From an uncultured Phycisphaerales bacterium (GTDB lineage Bacteria; Planctomycetota; Phycisphaerae; Tepidisphaerales; Tepidisphaeraceae): a stretch of 46,965 bases of DNA. The DNA is taken from the NCBI GenBank assembly GCA_903871935.1, contig CAIQIQ010000170.1, positions 1 through 46,965 on the forward strand, written 5' to 3'. The translations under genes and the position numbers were made by a program. Each line of letters starts with the position of its first letter. Positions within the stretch are counted from its first letter, which is position 1. Shown in pieces: positions 16,349 through 24,151 of the stretch. The notes beneath the pieces are model-generated. The model ran no database searches. It worked only from the letters and a program-made list of their open reading frames with translations, and was not told where the DNA came from.

Positions 16349-16801
16349 TTAGAATCGATATCGGCATTTCTGCCGTTCGCCGATCTTGTACATGGGGTTA
16401 TCAGGCGGCAGATCGACGATCTCTACGAATGTCCCGCCGGCGATCTCGCAGGATCTGCGCGAAGGTATATTGTCGGGATTGCAGGTGATCCAGACCGGAG
16501 AGATTCCGTGGGCATGGGCATGCGGCAGCAGCAGCTTGACGGATCGGGCGGCCAGTCGAGTGCCGCGATAAGGCTCATCGACGCCATAACCGATATGGCC
16601 GGCGTAGAGAACGATGTGGGGCTGGTTGCCTAGGCGCAGCGAAATCGAGCCCATGGTCAGACGCGTCAGGATATGGGTCATGCGGAATCGGTAGTAGGGA
16701 ACCAGATTGCGGATGAGGTCGGCTTCGTGAAAGCCATCCAGAACGAGTTCCAGCTCGTTATCCACCAGCCGGCCGGGATCGAGGAACCTGGTGATCAGCA
16801 T
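16349..16801 (-). CDS. GNAT-family N-acetyltransferase
   Basis: 150 residues. A central part YAGHIGYGVDEPYRGTRLAARSVKLL gives the acetyl-CoA binding pattern (GYGVDxxYRGxxLA), preceded by a GSISLRLG strand and followed by WITCNPDNIPSRRSCEIAGG, a typical GNAT C-terminus (VxxxNxxSxxxxxxxG). The ATG at 16801 has AGGA eight bases upstream; the longer frame to 16879 would overlap the dehydrogenase start. Substrate unknown. It is divergent from the aldehyde dehydrogenase with 65 bp between starts. Confidence 0.85.
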   Translation of the reverse strand: MLITRFLDPGRLVDNELELVLDGFHEADLIRNLVPYYRFRMTHILTRLTMGSISLRLGNQPHIVLYAGHIGYGVDEPYRGTRLAARSVKLLLPHAHAHGISPVWITCNPDNIPSRRSCEIAGGTFVEIVDLPPDNPMYKIGERQKCRYRF

Positions 16802-16866
16802 GGCGGCTATCCTAAGAAACTCACCCCCATCATGCCAAATAAGAAAATGGGATAGAATTCGGCGCA

Positions 16867-18228
16867 ATGATGCGAGCAATCAATCCAGCGACCGGAGAGG
16901 TGATCCACGAGTATGCCGAGCATGATGGCGGGGCCGTCGATCGCCTTCTGGTGCAGGCCAAAGGTGCGTTTGCGGTCTGGCGCGGTACGGTCATGGGGGA
17001 TCGCTCGGCCCTGATGCGACGCGTGGCCGCGGTTCTGCGGGGGCGCAAGGGCGAGCTCGCGGAACTGATGACCCGCGAAATGGGCAAGCCGATTGTGTCG
17101 GCCGAGGGTGAGGTGGAAAAGTGCGCCATGAACTGCGATTTCTACGCCCAGCACGCCGCAGAGTTCCTGGCGGCCGAGCAGATCGGGTCGGATGCCGATT
17201 CCAGCTACGTCCGCTATGACCCGCTGGGGCCGGTATTTGCGATCATGCCTTGGAATTTCCCGTTATGGCAGGTGTTTCGATTTGCAGCACCAGCGCTGAT
17301 GGCAGGGAATGTGGCCGTGGTCAAGCATGCCTCAAACGTGCCGGGTACAGCGCTGGCAATAGAGCAGGTATTCAGCCAGGCGGGATTCCCGACGGGGTGC
17401 TTTACGACGCTGCTGGTATCCTCGATTGAAGTGGAGCGGATCATTGCGCATCCGGCCATTGCCGCGGTGACGCTCACTGGATCGGAGCCGGCGGGAATTG
17501 CGGTGGCGACCGCGGCCGGGAAGAATCTGAAGAAGGCGGTACTGGAACTGGGCGGGTCAGACCCATTCATCGTGCTCCCGGATGCGAACGTCGAGGTGAC
17601 CGCAAAAGCCGCGGCGGGAGCCCGGTGCATGAACTCCGGTCAGAGTTGCATCGCCGCGAAGCGGTTCATCATCGTCGAGCCGGGCAATGGGTTTGAGCAT
17701 GCGTTCCGGCAGGCGATGTCGCGGCTGAAGACCGGCGATCCGATGCAGCGCGACACGGATGTCGGCCCGCTCGCACGCGAGGACCTGGTCGACATCCTGC
17801 AGGATCAGGTGAATCGCTCGGTGGCGGCCGGCGCCAAGCTGCTGCTGGGTGGTGAGCGATTGAGCGGACGCGGCTGCTACTATCCGCCCACCGTATTGAG
17901 CGATGTCCGGCCGGGCATGGCCGTCTTCGATGAGGAGACATTCGGGCCGGTGGCGGCCGTCATCCGTGCCGCAAGTGTGGATCATGCCATCGAGCTTGCC
18001 AATCTCTCACCCTATGGCCTGGGCGCCAGCGTCTGGACCAGGGATACGAAGCGAGCAGAGGAGATCGCAGCGAGAATCGACGCTGGCCAAGTCTTCATCA
18101 ATGGCATTGTCAAGTCCGATCCGCGACTGCCTTTTGGGGGCATCAAACGCAGTGGTTACGGTCGGGAACTCTCCGCCGTCGGAATCCGCGAGTTCACGAA
18201 CATGAAGACGGTATGGGTGAGGAAGTAG
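16867..18228 (+). CDS. NAD(P)+-dependent succinate-semialdehyde-type aldehyde dehydrogenase
   Basis: 453 residues. Oxidises an aldehyde to the acid, cytoplasmic. Active-site features: PWNF with Asn130, LELGG with Glu227, and NSGQSC with Cys261, spaced 34 residues from the Glu as in the superfamily. LTGSEPAGIAVA and the C-terminal PFGGIKRSGYGRELS are typical of the short Sad/YneI/GabD branch (about 455 residues), which acts on succinate semialdehyde; other semialdehydes are possible. No transaminase (GabT) or glutamate decarboxylase neighbours, so pathway context is missing. The TAG stop lies inside the left arm of an inverted repeat. Confidence 0.9.
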   Translation: MMRAINPATGEVIHEYAEHDGGAVDRLLVQAKGAFAVWRGTVMGDRSALMRRVAAVLRGRKGELAELMTREMGKPIVSAEGEVEKCAMNCDFYAQHAAEFLAAEQIGSDADSSYVRYDPLGPVFAIMPWNFPLWQVFRFAAPALMAGNVAVVKHASNVPGTALAIEQVFSQAGFPTGCFTTLLVSSIEVERIIAHPAIAAVTLTGSEPAGIAVATAAGKNLKKAVLELGGSDPFIVLPDANVEVTAKAAAGARCMNSGQSCIAAKRFIIVEPGNGFEHAFRQAMSRLKTGDPMQRDTDVGPLAREDLVDILQDQVNRSVAAGAKLLLGGERLSGRGCYYPPTVLSDVRPGMAVFDEETFGPVAAVIRAASVDHAIELANLSPYGLGASVWTRDTKRAEEIAARIDAGQVFINGIVKSDPRLPFGGIKRSGYGRELSAVGIREFTNMKTVWVRK

Positions 18229-18364
18229 AGCCGGTGACCCCACCGGCGGCATAGGGACACCACAGCAAGTTCAACATCTCAGTGACCTCTTGCCGGCGGA
18301 AGTACCTCGCCGTGATGTGCTGCTTCCGCGCTCGGTTCACGACCGGTGAGGTCACCGGCCCTAC
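18225..18364. repeat. 140-bp element with 22-bp inverted ends
   Basis: Left end 18225-18246 (gtagagccggtgaccccaccgg) and the complement of the right end 18343-18364 match at about 20 of 22 positions. Each end is itself palindromic (CCGGTGA..TCACCGG on the right). The interior (96 bp) has no ORF. It fills the gap between the dehydrogenase and the DUF255 gene. It could be a MITE, a paired terminator or an operator pair. Confidence 0.6.
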
Positions 18365-18372
18365 TATCCCCC

Positions 18373-20595
18373 ATGCCGCACACCAACGCACTTGCTGGTG
18401 AGACTTCACCTTACCTGCTGCAACATGCGCACAATCCGGTGGACTGGCATCCCTGGGGATCTGAAGCGCTCAAACTGGCAAAGGACACCAACAAGCCGAT
18501 CTTCCTCTCCGTAGGCTACAGCACCTGTTACTGGTGCCATGTCATGGAACGTGAGAGTTTTGAGAATGAGGCGACCGCGGCTGAGTTGAACGCAGCTTTT
18601 GTGCCGATCAAGGTGGACCGCGAGGAGCGGCCGGACATTGACCAGCTCTACATGACTGCGGTGCAGTTGATGACGCGCTCGGGCGGGTGGCCGATGAGCG
18701 TGTTCCTCACGCCCGATGGCCGGCCGTTCTATGGGGGAACCTATTTCGCGCCGGATGACTATGGCGGCCGGCCGGGATTTCCCTCCTTGCTACGCTCGAT
18801 TGCCGATGCCTGGGCATCACGTCGCGATGAGGTGGAGAAGGCGGCCGACAGCATGATCGACGCGGTGACGCGCTTCTCTCTGCCGGGCGGAGCGGAGATG
18901 CCACTGACAATCGATGTTGCCATGATCGACAACATCGTCGGCCGGTCGGTCAGCGACTATGACAAGAAATACGGCGGCTTCGGCACAGCACCGAAGTTTC
19001 CGCGCGAGACCTTGCTTGACCTGCTCCTGGCATACTGCCAGCACGCGCCGACGGATGCGCCCGCGAAGGCGGAGATCGGCAAGATGCTCGCCCATACGCT
19101 GGAGATGATGGCGCGCGGCGGGATCCGCGACCACCTTGGCGGCGGCTTTCACCGCTATTCGACCGATGCCTACTGGCTGGTGCCCCACTTTGAGATCATG
19201 CTCTATGACAATGCGATGCTGCTGGGGATCTACGCCCAGGCGGCGAAGCAGTTTGGCCGACCGGATCTCGCGGCCGTCGCCCGCGGGATTGGAGATTTCA
19301 TCCTGCGCAGCATGACCGGGCCTGAAGGGCAGTTCTATACCGCTCTGGATGCTGAGACGGACCACCGTGAGGGCGAACCGTATCTGTGGACGCGCGAGCA
19401 GATCGGCGAATTGCTCAGTGAACGTGAAGCTGCACACTTCAATCGCGTCTATGGTGTGGATCGCGGAGAGAACTTCGCCGATCCGCACCATGGCAGTGGC
19501 GAAGCGGATCGCAACGTGCTGTTTGTGCCGCAACCGCTGAACGAGGTCGCACGCCAGCTTGGGATGACAGCCGCTGATATCGAAGCTCAGCTTGCGCCAA
19601 TGCGGGCGAAACTGCTGGCCGCGCGGAACGAACGCAAGCAGCCGATGCTCGATACCAAAGTGCTGACGAGTTGGAATGCTTTGATGATCCGAGGCCTGGC
19701 GCAGGCCGGCCGATTGCTGGGGGAGACGAGGTACATCGCTGCTGCCGAGGAGGCGATGCGTTTCCTGATGCGATGCCATCGCAGCGACGATGGCGGGTTC
19801 TGGCGATGCAGCCGGGACGGGAAGGCGAAGGTGGCCGGCTTCCTTGATGACTATGCCTATGTCGCCCAGGCCCTGCTGGAGTTGCACCACGCTACAGGAT
19901 CCGGAAGCTGGAAATCCGAAGCGGAGGCGGTGGTGACTCAGATGCAACGGCGCTTTGCCTCGCCGGCCGGGGCGTTCTACTTCAGCGATGCCGGTCACGG
20001 CGATTTGCTGGTCCGTCAGGCTGTAGCGGCCGATTCTCCGTTACCATCGGGCAACGCGGTGGCTGCCCAGGTACTGATAGAGCTTGGACATACTGAGGCA
20101 TCGTCCGGGATCGTCAGCGCCTTTGCCGATGCCATCGACAAGCAGGGCGAGGCACACAGCGCGCTGGTGCAGGCAGCGATGGAGACGATCGCACGCAGTG
20201 GCCCGATTGCCGTCCCCCCGCGCGATCTGACGCGTGAACTGCGCGAGTTGCAGCGCCAGGAAGTCGTTACGGCCAAGGCTTGGCGCAAGGGCTCGCATCA
20301 GATCATCGTTGAGATCTCCGTACCCGCAGGCTATCACATCAACGCCGACGAAGTTCCTCCGGGACTCTATCCCACGCGCCTGACGATCCACGGTCATCAG
20401 GGGCGCATCACCTATCCCCCTGCCACCCAGATCCTGCGATTGCCCGATGGGCAAGAGGTCGGCGTTTATTCCGGCCAGGTGGACGTCATGATCGATCTGC
20501 CCGAGCTGGCCGAGCACGTGAAGATGATCCTGCGATTCCAGCCCTGTTCCGATTCTGCATGTCTGGAGGCGCGGGTCCTTGAACTCGAAGCGTGA
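18373..20595 (+). CDS. DUF255 thioredoxin-fold/(alpha/alpha) barrel protein with C-terminal DsbD-alpha-like domain
   Basis: 740 residues. The N-terminal thioredoxin-like DUF255 domain begins ETSPYLLQHAHNPVDWHPWG, with the redox motif YSTCYWCHVM (Cys52, Cys55). The middle part (about 200-620) follows the YyaL/SSP411 layout of an (alpha/alpha)6 barrel. The last 100 residues are extra: a beta domain (SHQIIVEISVPAGYHINADEVPPG) ending in FQPCSDSACLEARVLELE, where the C-x4-C matches the N-terminal domain of DsbD. No signal peptide or membrane segment, so it acts in the cytoplasm unless processed in an unusual way. The start MPHTNALAGE is the DUF255 norm. A terminator follows. Function of the fusion is not known. 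Confidence 0.88.
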   Translation: MPHTNALAGETSPYLLQHAHNPVDWHPWGSEALKLAKDTNKPIFLSVGYSTCYWCHVMERESFENEATAAELNAAFVPIKVDREERPDIDQLYMTAVQLMTRSGGWPMSVFLTPDGRPFYGGTYFAPDDYGGRPGFPSLLRSIADAWASRRDEVEKAADSMIDAVTRFSLPGGAEMPLTIDVAMIDNIVGRSVSDYDKKYGGFGTAPKFPRETLLDLLLAYCQHAPTDAPAKAEIGKMLAHTLEMMARGGIRDHLGGGFHRYSTDAYWLVPHFEIMLYDNAMLLGIYAQAAKQFGRPDLAAVARGIGDFILRSMTGPEGQFYTALDAETDHREGEPYLWTREQIGELLSEREAAHFNRVYGVDRGENFADPHHGSGEADRNVLFVPQPLNEVARQLGMTAADIEAQLAPMRAKLLAARNERKQPMLDTKVLTSWNALMIRGLAQAGRLLGETRYIAAAEEAMRFLMRCHRSDDGGFWRCSRDGKAKVAGFLDDYAYVAQALLELHHATGSGSWKSEAEAVVTQMQRRFASPAGAFYFSDAGHGDLLVRQAVAADSPLPSGNAVAAQVLIELGHTEASSGIVSAFADAIDKQGEAHSALVQAAMETIARSGPIAVPPRDLTRELRELQRQEVVTAKAWRKGSHQIIVEISVPAGYHINADEVPPGLYPTRLTIHGHQGRITYPPATQILRLPDGQEVGVYSGQVDVMIDLPELAEHVKMILRFQPCSDSACLEARVLELEA

Positions 20596-20623
20596 GCAGA
20601 AGGCCCAGCCAATGCAAAAGGAA

Positions 20624-20652
20624 AACCGATCCCCATCAGGGAGGATCGGTTT
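20624..20652. terminator. Bidirectional terminator between DUF255 gene and rpsR
   Basis: AACCGATCC (20624-20632) pairs with GGATCGGTT (20643-20651) over a 10-base loop. T-rich sequence follows on the plus strand (TGTTTATT) and on the minus strand (TTTTCCTTTT). It lies between convergent genes. Confidence 0.85.
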
Positions 20653-20685
20653 GTTTATTCTAGTTGAGTTGTTTCGATTCCGCGG

Positions 20686-20964
20686 TTAGACGGCGCTGGC
20701 AATGTACGGGAGAAGACCGATGAAGCGAGCCCGCTTCACAGCCTGGGCGAGCATGCGCTGCTCCATCGCGGTGGCACCGGTGCGCTTGCGGGAGAGGATC
20801 TTGCCATTGTTGGAGATCATCTTCTTCAGGGTCTCAGTGTCTTTATAGTCGATGAAGATCTTGCCCGAAGCGCTGGTACGGGTCGCCTGGATCTTCGGGC
20901 GCGAAAAGCTCTGGAACTTCTCACCCTTATTCTGCCTCTTGTCGTCACGGTCTCTGAAAGCCAT
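20686..20964 (-). CDS. rpsR: Small ribosomal subunit protein bS18
   Basis: 92 residues; bS18 of the 30S platform. Matches IFIDYKDTETLKKMISNNGKILSRKRTGA, then QRMLAQAVKRARFIGLLPY, the standard S18 core and end. The start at 20964 gives MAFRDRDDKRQ; the GAGG upstream is about 11 bases away, a little far. rpsF, ssb and rplI, its usual neighbours, are not next to it. It has its own promoter (21000-21027). Confidence 0.97.
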   Translation of the reverse strand: MAFRDRDDKRQNKGEKFQSFSRPKIQATRTSASGKIFIDYKDTETLKKMISNNGKILSRKRTGATAMEQRMLAQAVKRARFIGLLPYIASAV

Positions 20965-21283
20965 TGTTCTTTTTTCCTCAGTTTTATGAAGGATGGGGGA
21001 TTGTACATGCCATCTCGGATGATGCAAGCATGGGGAAAGCAGCAGCTAAGAACGGTAGAGCGATGGGCTAGCGCGGGAGAAGAGCGCAAGGGTGAGAGGG
21101 GTTGTGATAAGTGAGGCGAGGAGACACCTGCATAGCGCTATCTTCTGTTGGAGCATGAGGTTACGGGCCGCGCATCCATGGGCGAGACCAATAGCAAACG
21201 AAATGGTAGACTTCGCAGCCCTTGGCGTTGATCGCCATGGCCGTTTTGTCCGAATCAACCGGCCAAATACAGGACACCAAAGC
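20965..21283. other. Divergent intergenic region between rpsR and the GH4 gene (319 bp)
   Basis: Carries the rpsR promoter (minus) at 21000-21027. A plus-strand frame from 21092 runs into the GH4 gene, but its extra N-terminus has no family counterpart. No convincing GH4 promoter was found. Confidence 0.5.
21000..21027 (-). promoter_or_regulatory. Sigma70-like promoter for rpsR
   Basis: On the minus strand TTGCAT, a 16-bp spacer, and TACAAT (plus-strand ATTGTA at 21000-21005, ATGCAA at 21022-21027). The leader to the rpsR ATG is about 30 bases. Confidence 0.7.
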
Positions 21284-22594
21284 ATGAAAACAGTCGTCAT
21301 TGGCGCCGGCAGCTATGTCTTTGCTCCCGGCGTGGTTCGCGAATTCATCCGCCATCAGCGTCACGATGATCAACTGGTGCTGGTCGATATTAACCTGCCT
21401 GCTGCCCAGGCACTGGCCGAAGCCGGGCAAACCATAGCGAGAGAGATCGGCTGCCGCGGTTCGATCACCGCCTCCGACCAGCGAGCAAAAGCCCTCGCCA
21501 CGGCCGATGTCGTCATCCTCTGCGCTGCTATCGCCGGCAAGGCTCGATGGAACGCCGATAAGAACCTGCTGATCGCCCACGGACTGCCCGGCCAGGCTCG
21601 CGAATGCGGCGGCCTTGGCGGCCTCGGCTACAGCCTGCGATCCATCAGCCTCGTTATGGGCGTTGCCGCCGACATCCGACGTCACTGCCCCAACGCCTGG
21701 CTGATGAATGTCACCAACCCCTTGCCACGCGTGGTCACGGCCGCCAACCGCTACGGCGGCGTGCGCGCACTGGGTTTCTGCAACGCCGCCTGTGGCGGCG
21801 CCAATGGTCAGGTCAAGCTCCAGAGACTGCTGGGACGGGCACCCGCGGACCTTCTCGTCCACACCGCCGGGCTAAACCACTTTGCCTGGTTGCTTTCCGT
21901 ACGCGATGCCGCAGGTCAGGAACTCAAAGGTGTCGTCGAGTCCATGGCGCGTGACAGAAACCCGAAATTCGCCACCGGATTTGGCGACCCGGATCGCATC
22001 GCCCGCTGGCTCGACCTTTACGGCGCCGTCGCCTGTTCCGGAGCCGATCACCAGGCCGAATGGCTGGAAGATAACGCACCGGCGGAGTTGCAGGATGCTT
22101 TCCACGGCGACGAGAAGGAACGCATCTCGCGCAGCGAAACCATCAAAGCCATCGGGCATGGCAAGAGCGAGTGGAGGACAACCTACCCCGGCGGCTGGGA
22201 TGCCGCCTTCAGCCCCTGGGAACACCCCTTTGAAGCCGCGATGGCGATCTGCGATCGCGCCGACCTCGATCTGGACATGATCAACCTGTCCAACAACGGG
22301 CACCTCCCAGAACTGCCGGCCGGGCGCATAGTCGAGGTCCCACTGGCCATCCGCAAAGGAGTGTTGACCAGAGTCCCCCTACCTCCCCTTCACCCCAAAA
22401 CCGCGGCCATCCTCAATCGCGTGTCACAAGTCCACGAACTGATCGCCGAAGGCGCTGCCACTGGCAACCGCGCCCGCCTCCTCGAAGCCGTCCGCCTCGA
22501 CCCCGCCGTCCCCCAAACCGACCAGGCAATGCGCGCCGCCGAAGCCATCATTGATGCCCAGACAGACTTACTTCCAGCGCTGGCTCATAAATAA
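21284..22594 (+). CDS. Glycoside hydrolase family 4 enzyme (alpha-glycosidase or 6-phospho-glycosidase type)
   Basis: 436 residues. NAD+- and Mn2+-dependent glycosidase using a redox-elimination mechanism, cytoplasmic. The N-terminus MKTVVIGAGSYVFAP is the NAD-binding Rossmann start; LVDI is the usual acidic end of strand two. The segment MNVTNP (141-146) binds sugar and metal. Cys166 in GFCNAAC and His199 in GLNHFAW are the metal ligands, at the family's usual spacing. Substrate (galactoside, glucoside or galacturonide, phosphorylated or not) cannot be told. The AEC gene begins on its last base (TAATG), so the two are coupled. The start is chosen by the Rossmann motif; RBS weak (AGGA, nine bases). 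Confidence 0.9.
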   Translation: MKTVVIGAGSYVFAPGVVREFIRHQRHDDQLVLVDINLPAAQALAEAGQTIAREIGCRGSITASDQRAKALATADVVILCAAIAGKARWNADKNLLIAHGLPGQARECGGLGGLGYSLRSISLVMGVAADIRRHCPNAWLMNVTNPLPRVVTAANRYGGVRALGFCNAACGGANGQVKLQRLLGRAPADLLVHTAGLNHFAWLLSVRDAAGQELKGVVESMARDRNPKFATGFGDPDRIARWLDLYGAVACSGADHQAEWLEDNAPAELQDAFHGDEKERISRSETIKAIGHGKSEWRTTYPGGWDAAFSPWEHPFEAAMAICDRADLDLDMINLSNNGHLPELPAGRIVEVPLAIRKGVLTRVPLPPLHPKTAAILNRVSQVHELIAEGAATGNRARLLEAVRLDPAVPQTDQAMRAAEAIIDAQTDLLPALAHK

Positions 22595-23547
22595 TGTGGC
22601 AAACCATCCTCCTCGACATTCTGGCGCCGATTCTGGTGATGATCGGCGTTGGCGCATGGGCGCAGTGGAAGTTCCGCCTCGACATCCCCACGCTCACGAA
22701 GCTCAACATCTATGTCTTCGTGCCAGCGTTCGTTTTCGCGAAGGTTGCCAGTTCGGCCCTGCCATGGGACCAGATGGGCGGCATTGGCATTATCTGCATT
22801 GTCCAGTGCCTGACACTCGGCGTGATTGTCTGGCCACTGTGTCGCCTGCTTCGCTTTGAGTACAAGACTTCCGCCGCAATTCTGATGGCGGTGATGTTCT
22901 ACAACAGCGGCAACTATGGCCTGCCGCTGTCCGAGTTGGCATACCCCGGGCGCGGGGCGGCCGTTCAGACGTTCGTACTGCTGACTCAGAATGTTCTGAC
23001 GTTCACGATCGGACTGACCATCGCCGGCTGGGCCGGAACCGGCGACCTGGTGCGCGGCATCCTGAAGATCCTGCGGATGCCGGTGCTGCCTACATTCACG
23101 GCCGCCCTGCTTGCCCGCTTGTACTGTCATGGCGACAGCAGCCGCCTGCCCACCGTCATTCGAGTTTCCACCGACTATCTCAGCGGCGCACTGGTTCCCT
23201 TTGCCCTGGCGACACTCGGGGCCCAACTGGCCAGTAAGCCGCGCTGGCCAAGCTGGAAGCCGATATCCACCGTCCTGATCCTTCGCCTGCTCTTTGGCCC
23301 GGTGCAGATGATCGCTCTGCTCTACGGCTTCCACCGGATGGGATGGAAGGCCACTGACCTGTGGAACGGGCCGCATCAGATTCTGATTGTGACCGCGGCC
23401 ACGCCCACCGCGGTCAATACCCTGCTATTGACCATGGAATGCGGCGGCGACAGCGACCTTGCCGCCGACTGCGTTTTCTGGTCGACGGTGTTCTCGTGTA
23501 TCACGATCCCAGTGTGGCTGGCCGCGGTACAGTACTACCTCCCCTGA
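22594..23547 (+). CDS. AEC family transporter
   Basis: 317 residues with about ten membrane segments: AEC (auxin efflux carrier-like) carrier, inner membrane. Typical segments are LDILAPILVMIGVGAWAQWKF at the start, YNSGNYGLPLSELAYPG in the middle (the NxGNxGxPL pattern of the family) and PHQILIVTAATPTAVNTLLL near the end. The family moves small acids such as malate, but the substrate here is unknown. Start codon overlaps the stop of GH4 by one base, so it may move the product or substrate of that enzyme. The last 13 bases overlap the end of the convergent phosphatase gene. Confidence 0.88.
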   Translation: MWQTILLDILAPILVMIGVGAWAQWKFRLDIPTLTKLNIYVFVPAFVFAKVASSALPWDQMGGIGIICIVQCLTLGVIVWPLCRLLRFEYKTSAAILMAVMFYNSGNYGLPLSELAYPGRGAAVQTFVLLTQNVLTFTIGLTIAGWAGTGDLVRGILKILRMPVLPTFTAALLARLYCHGDSSRLPTVIRVSTDYLSGALVPFALATLGAQLASKPRWPSWKPISTVLILRLLFGPVQMIALLYGFHRMGWKATDLWNGPHQILIVTAATPTAVNTLLLTMECGGDSDLAADCVFWSTVFSCITIPVWLAAVQYYLP

Positions 23548-24110
23548 GCGGTGCGCGCCACGACTTGCAGCATCCGCCACGGCGAAGTTTCCACCACGGC
23601 ATACGATGGCAGACCCATTTCGCGCCAGATGCGGTAGCCATCCTCCTGGCTGATCGACGCCAGGAACAGGGCGATCACCGTTCCATGCGTCACGATAATC
23701 AGGTTTTCCTCCGGATGGCCGGCACACGTGGCTTCCAAGGCCGAGCGGAACCGCAGCAGCGCTGCATTCGCCGATTCCTCCCCCAGAACCACCTCATCCC
23801 TCCGCTTGAACACCTGCGCCATCAGGCTTAGGAAATCGCTGGTTCGCAAATGAGGAACCGTCCGTCGTTCATGCTCGTGCAGCCCCTCATGCATCTGCGC
23901 CGCAAGGGCCAGTTCCGCCGCAATCAATTGCCCGGTCTCAGATGCCTTGGGCTCAATGCTGGAGATGACCTGCGTGGCGCCGAACATCTTCAGCTCACCT
24001 GCCAGGGCCTTGGCCGACTCTCTGCCTGCCGCCGAGAGCGGCCACCGGTCAGCGCTTTTTCCCGGCACCACCACCGGCGCGGCATGTTTCACAAGCACGA
24101 TCTGGCGCAT
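23535..24110 (-). CDS. Histidine phosphatase superfamily protein
   Basis: 191 residues from the ATG at 24110, with GGAAGGG six bases upstream. It has the fold's first catalytic segment in altered form: IVLVKHAAPV, so Lys-His-Ala replaces the usual Arg-His-Gly. The second histidine segment is intact (IVTHGTVIALFLA), as is the acid-bearing part (SSIEPKASETGQLIA, where the SxxxRAxQTA pattern is loosely kept). Related KHA-type members are annotated as phosphatases in other bacteria, so activity is plausible. Substrate unknown. It lies 41 bp downstream of mgtA on the same strand and probably shares its transcript. Confidence 0.8.
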   Translation of the reverse strand: MRQIVLVKHAAPVVVPGKSADRWPLSAAGRESAKALAGELKMFGATQVISSIEPKASETGQLIAAELALAAQMHEGLHEHERRTVPHLRTSDFLSLMAQVFKRRDEVVLGEESANAALLRFRSALEATCAGHPEENLIIVTHGTVIALFLASISQEDGYRIWREMGLPSYAVVETSPWRMLQVVARTAQGR

Positions 24111-24151
24111 ATACATCCCTTCCATTTGCGTGAAGCGCTGGCACCGTCCGC

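Noticed and set aside
18817..19998. 393-codon minus-strand frame opposite the DUF255 gene
   Set aside because: Shadow; the plus strand has the full DUF255 motif set.
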